NCBI GenBank assembly: GCA_003290165.1
Contig: QNQO01006267.1
Coordinates: 432,044-496,043 of the forward strand
DNA: 64,000 bases
Source of the DNA: Berberis thunbergii
Taxonomy: Eukaryota > Streptophyta > Magnoliopsida > Ranunculales > Berberidaceae
Direction of reading: 5' to 3'
The notes below the pieces were generated by a model. The model searched no databases, had not been told where the DNA came from, and saw only the letters and a program-made list of their open reading frames with translations. A program made the translations under genes and the position numbers. This document shows, piece after piece, positions 59,737 through 64,000 of the stretch (positions within the stretch are counted from its first letter, which is position 1; each line of letters begins with the position of its first letter).

Positions 59737-60400
59737 CAGTGTTCTAAAAATCGACCTGAGCGGCTTCCTAGGCGCTAGAAGGTGGAAAACCGCCCAGATT
59801 AATGGCTGGACGGGCAGTCTGGGCGGTTCTGGGCAGTCTGGGCGGGATCTAGGTAGGTCTGGGCGGCCTAGACGGGGTCTAGGAGGTCTGGGCGATTTTT
59901 AATTTTTAAAATTTTTTAATAAAGATAATTGTGTTCTTATTTAATTTTTCTTTCCTATTTTTTAAAATAAACTATTTAATTTTTTTTTATTCAGTATATG
60001 CCTAAATGTAGCAAAGGATGATTACTTAATGAAATTCTCAAAGAATCTGCCGGTACCAATTTTACTAATGTAGATTTTATCAAACATAACTGAGGTTATT
60101 CATGCAATTTGAAGAAAATAAAAGAGTACACAAATTCAAATTTATATAAAGTACCCATCATGACCAACTTCAGTCATTTGAGTTTTAATAAATTTTGTTC
60201 ACGATTGTTAATTTTTCATGTTTTTAAATTTTGCATATGTATATTGGCATTAAATTGGATGTAATTGATAATGTATTATGCTTAACTTTGTAAATTATTA
60301 AAGTTATAAATTTATAATACAAAACCTAAGACCACCTAGGCCTCTGGGCGCTAGGCACCTGCTCGCCGCCGCCCAGCGCCTAACGATTTTTAGAACACTG
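59737..60400. mobile_element. hAT MITE with CAGTG...CACTG ends, copy 2
   Basis: CAGTGTTCTAAAAATCG and CGATTTTTAGAACACTG are perfect inverted ends. The octamer GGTACCAA (59729-59736 and 60401-60408) is duplicated. Length 664 bp. It is similar along its length to 28998-29645 but in the opposite direction. It lies between the PICKLE and NDP kinase fragments, so it probably entered the larger element later. Confidence 0.9.
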
Positions 60401-60999
60401 GGTACCAACATAATGAAGTGTATCCAAACCAAAAACTTCAAGTGAAGAAAGAGGTGATACCAATGTGGCCAATGGATCAAGTTCTTTCATCTCTTCTAAA
60501 TTTCATTACTATGATGAATAACAATTGTTAAAATTCATCTATTTTATCGATTAGAAGTAACATAGCCTGAAAACATAATGGTATCTCCCTTTTACCACAA
60601 AGCAGATTATCGTACAAGGCAGGGGTTTCAAGGGAACCCACAAAGTATAGTTTTTCCAGAAAGCATAATTGGATTAGCCACTTATATCCAAATCAAAACA
60701 ATTTGCACATTAAACGAATGCAAGCAACTCCCTATTTTCCATTGCCTACCAGTTTCTACATAACTAGTTCTATGCCCTTTTATTTGACTTGGATGAAACG
60801 AGATAGTGACCACAGTTCCAAGATGCATTTCCCCTAGATTCACCCGGGTTACCACATTTCATTACTAAAATCCTTGTTCTTCAATAAGAGACGAGGCATT
60901 ATTCAAAAGAATAGGCAGTATGGTTCTATAGAAAACAGAAAAAGACGAATGCTATTCTAACAACAACCATGTGAAATATGTTAAGAACAGTGATAATAC

Positions 61000-61755
61000 C
61001 TTCCTACAACGACAACGAGGTCACCCCTGATTGTTCCTGGCTCTGATTTCTGTGGGTCAGTAGCTCCAATAAGTTTGCGACCATATTTTATCACTCCTTC
61101 ACCTTCCCAGACCTAAAAAACAAAAACTTGTTTAAAGACTCACAATGCGGTAGAAACTAAAAGAAAAAAAGGTAAAGCCTTCATTTTCCTCACCATGGCA
61201 AGCATAGGGCCAAAACTAAGGAAATCACAGAGACCATTAAAGAAAGGCCTTTCCTTGAGATCATGGTAATATTTCTTGACAAACCCTTGGAAGAAACACA
61301 ACTTGATGGCAACTAGCTTAAAGTCTTTGTGTTCAAATCGGTGCTATCATTATGAACCTGTAAGGAAAAGAAAAACTATTAGGAAAGGGAAAGTTCTAAG
61401 ACAAAATGAAACAATATGAAAGAAAGCCAACTAGCATCCACAATAAATAACGCAGATCAAGTTTTCACGAATTGCTGAAAATCAGAGTCTTTAAGATGTG
61501 CATTTTTTCCCCTTTCTATTTGCAATACTGAGTTGTGCAAATCAGCAGGACATGAGTTTTGAAGACTTTTGCTTGCATGGATTTATCAATTCCCATTACA
61601 CACACCGTTATGCTTGATGAAATTCACATACTACAAAACAATATCATACTACAAAACAATAAAAGTGCACTGAAGGTACTAAAAAATCAGAAGGATTTTC
61701 TTACCAGACCTCTTTGCACACCATCAGGTTGAATTGCAATAAAAATTTGTTCCAT
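61000..61755 (-). pseudogene. NDPK1: Captured nucleoside diphosphate kinase (NDPK1-type) exons
   Basis: Three exons in order on the minus strand. 61705-61755 reads MEQIFIAIQPDGVQRGL. 61194-61357 has, after a frame break, [12 protein letters not shown] sequence and [20 protein letters not shown]. 61000-61112 reads [20 protein letters not shown], then [20 protein letters not shown] kinase transfers gamma-phosphate between nucleotides in the cytosol. The last exon with the active-site His (NxxHGSD) was not found, the usual MIKPDGVQRG is changed to AIQPDGVQRG, and exon 2 has lost its frame at the start, so it is dead. Splice borders are kept. Confidence 0.92.
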
Positions 61756-62444
61756 CTGAAGCGAGCAGTGAGTGTATGTTACAAACAGCGATAAAAAAAT
61801 AAAATAAAAATAATAGAACAAGCTGCTCTAAGTTGGAAATGATGTCATCAATGGTATTTGGAGTACCTCTGCAGCATGTGCTCTTGATCTTGTAGCATAT
61901 AAACTAGAGGAAACAAAAGCAAAATCAAAACTTGAAGAATAAAAATATTGCATAATGTAATAAGTACATGTTAAAGATGCCAGTTTTGTTAAGAGAGAAA
62001 CTAGTGAAGAATAAAATAGCTTCTGATACACAATGAAAAGACTACAAGTACCCTACCAAATAATTGAAATGGACAAGCAAAATGATTCCTAACAATGAAG
62101 AAATCTACGAAAAGGTAGGTCTGTTTGAAATATGCTGGGGTTTGCATCTCATTATCATAGAGAAGGAATGGCAACCATATTGACACATGCTGGATTGTGG
62201 GTTTCATAATTGGGCATTCAACCAAGGCTACAAATAATTATACACCTAGAACATCCATTATGAAGAGATAGCATGCTATTATATACTAAACATCTCCACA
62301 GCAACAGTTTAATTAAATATATATACTCCATTTGTAAGAGTGTTGGACTGAAATCTTTTAGGATACCATAGGAGCAACTATTTAGTACAGTATGAAATCT
62401 AATACAGCATAATAGTTGGAAAGATAAAGATGCGGTAGGAAAAC

Positions 62445-62575
62445 CTGCTGTGGGAAGGGCAAGTGCTCCTGAATACCATCCCCGAGCTGCATTCTTTGCA
62501 TCCTCCCTTGCATAAGAGGATTGGGATAGTAAAGATCCTCCTGTGGGAACCAGACCACTCAGACACTCCAAGTAT
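62445..62575 (-). pseudogene. Captured exon, unrecognised, fused behind GH31
   Basis: A 131-bp exon-like block with acceptor CATGCAG and donor CAG|GTTTTC. All three frames are open for long stretches (for example SGLVPTGGSLLSQSSYARED), so the true frame is uncertain and I do not recognise the family. It stands directly against the broken GH31 exon. Confidence 0.4.
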
Positions 62576-62583
62576 CTGCATGA

Positions 62584-63005
62584 AAAATCACAAGGAATAC
62601 CCTTCTTGCGAAATGTCTTGGACACTTGCAAAACATACACAATGTTCAGATAAACGAACAAATGTGGAGGAGAAAGAAATGTGATAGTAGGCCATAGCCA
62701 CAGTTTATTCTGAAACAACGCAGAATGCACAATTATTCTTTATTCCTTTTTTCAATTAACAAAGTCATATGAACTGGTATTATTTAAGACCATCAGATTG
62801 AGAAATTTTTTATATGAAAAACAAGAAATATGTTTATTTTATATAAATTAGTGAAATATAAAGCAGCAGGTAGTCACTTCTCTAGAGATTAAAGAAATTT
62901 CATAATTGATGAAATTACTCACCTCAAGCACTCTAACATCAGAGGCATAGCTCCATCGACATTGATGATAGCCAAGAGACCACTTAGGAGGCATAAATAC
63001 AGTTC
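62584..63005 (-). pseudogene. Captured GH31 alpha-glucosidase (heteroglycan glucosidase-like) exons
   Basis: Exon 62923-63005 reads GTVFMPPKWSLGYHQCRWSY then ASDVRVLEV. The next piece, 62584-62625, reads VSKTFRKKGIPCD. Together they give the GH31 block FMPPKWSLGYHQCRWSY...TFRxKGIPCDVIWMDIDY, but it stops just before the IWMDID segment near the active site. The acceptor before VSK is GCAA instead of GCAG. The protein most like it is the plant heteroglycan glucosidase At3g23640. The catalytic residues are absent. Confidence 0.88.
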
Positions 63006-64000
63006 CTGAACGTAAAATTAAAGACATCAAGTTCAGGAAGCAAACCACAAACAAGAACAAAACATGGAGACTACAACTAGGCAAACCGTGATTTATACAA
63101 CAATTAATAGATGGAAGAATCCCAATGAGTTTCTATTTCTTATGTAGTTCAAACAAGGTGCCCACATCCATAAAAAGGAACTGAGGTTCAAAAACCTATT
63201 TGTTGCTTTCCCCTTAATACGATGGATGTCAAGAGGAAACAAATGAATAAAGCAACCCCTATTTAAACAGTTTATTGGTTTGTTTTCAAAATTCCTATTG
63301 TTAAGAAATATGCTTTCGCATCACACCTGAACACTTCACCCCTATTTCTTGGGCTGCTTGTACATTTATTTTTTAACAGAAAACTTGTGTATTGTACATA
63401 CAAGTAACATAACTTCTTCAAAGTGTTTGCTTAGTTATCTATGATATACGAAGTCAACACCCACTTAACTCAAAATGACATGGTTCTCTCTGGTCTCTAC
63501 TTAAATCTTACATGACATGTTCTGAGAATCTCGAGCTGGTTACACTGTTTCCAACATTTATATAAGAAATGTAGATCCAAAATCAATTAGTATCCACACT
63601 TACATTATTTGTCTTATAATATATTCTATTTTACGTCGTTTTTGTTTCAAGTTGTTTTCCATGATTCTGCATCATCAAAATTGAACCTAGGAAATAGGCG
63701 CAACAAACCTAACTCACATCTTGTTCTTGCCATATACTGCAATGCAGTATTTCAAATATTTATATTCTCTAATTTGTGTTTTTTCTTTTGATTTTTAGCC
63801 CAAGCTAAGAACAGGTAAAGCACCCTTGTTGTCAAATTGAGATCATCTAACCCATGTAAACTCCCATTTTTATGATATATCATTTAAATAAATAAATAAA
63901 CAACATCTGAGTTAACATTGATGTTGATATCTGCAAATAGCCCAAAACGAAAGTATGAAAAAAGTAGTTAATAGACAGAAAATACTTGGATTCAAGTGTC
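63006..64000. other. No recognised gene to window end
   Basis: AT-rich sequence, possibly still inside the CACTA-like element that starts at 54857. No CACTA right terminus (...GTAGTG) was seen. Confidence 0.4.

Overview
The window is nuclear DNA of a flowering plant, most probably a eudicot. It is AT-rich, its genes are split by GT-AG introns, its gene families are plant-specific (callose synthase, PICKLE, NETWORKED, AINTEGUMENTA-like), and nested plant transposons fill most of the space. The species cannot be named from the sequence. Only one gene is near-complete; almost everything else is mobile DNA, gene fragments inside mobile DNA, or a dismembered gene.

Layout. 1-3.3 kb: little recognised, plus foldback (MULE-like) MITEs. 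3.3-7.7 kb: a seven-exon plastid-type CPBP/CAAX protease gene on the + strand. Its third intron holds a 946-bp hAT element with a captured MATE-transporter exon, and its sixth exon lacks one base. 8-13.9 kb: a complete non-autonomous CACTA element (TSD TAT) with a leucine-rich-repeat gene fragment. 14-22 kb: a tRNA-Val-like remnant, hAT and Harbinger MITEs, a foldback MITE, and a 3.4-kb hAT element that itself contains another hAT element and a 5'-truncated LINE. 22-25.5 kb: two almost identical 1.43-kb Helitrons head to head. 26.9-30.3 kb: a gypsy-type solo LTR (TSD GGCCG) with a nested hAT MITE, ending about 15 bp before the start codon of the next gene.

30.3-54.7 kb: the scattered exons of a callose synthase (CalS9/GSL10-like) gene on the + strand, interrupted by a hAT element carrying a SINE, LINE pieces, organelle DNA (ndhC, psbD/psbC, ndhH), an RTE-type LINE, a CACTA end with its cargo, and a hAT element that abuts the last exon. 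About 1,000 codons of the centre and about 350 near the 3' end are missing, so this is a pseudogene.

47.3-54 kb and 54.9 to at least 63 kb: two CACTA-like left termini, each followed by a run of unrelated gene fragments that all lie on one strand. The first run (+) has a type-A response regulator, an AIL6-like AP2 factor and the proteasome ATPase RPT5. The second run (-) has heteroglycan glucosidase (GH31), an unrecognised exon, NDP kinase, PICKLE, UTP4/Cirhin and NETWORKED1. Intron-exon borders are kept, so genomic DNA was captured. This same-strand gene-fragment cargo is the most interesting structure in the window: it could be read as chimeric transcripts or act as a small-RNA source. Neither right terminus was found.
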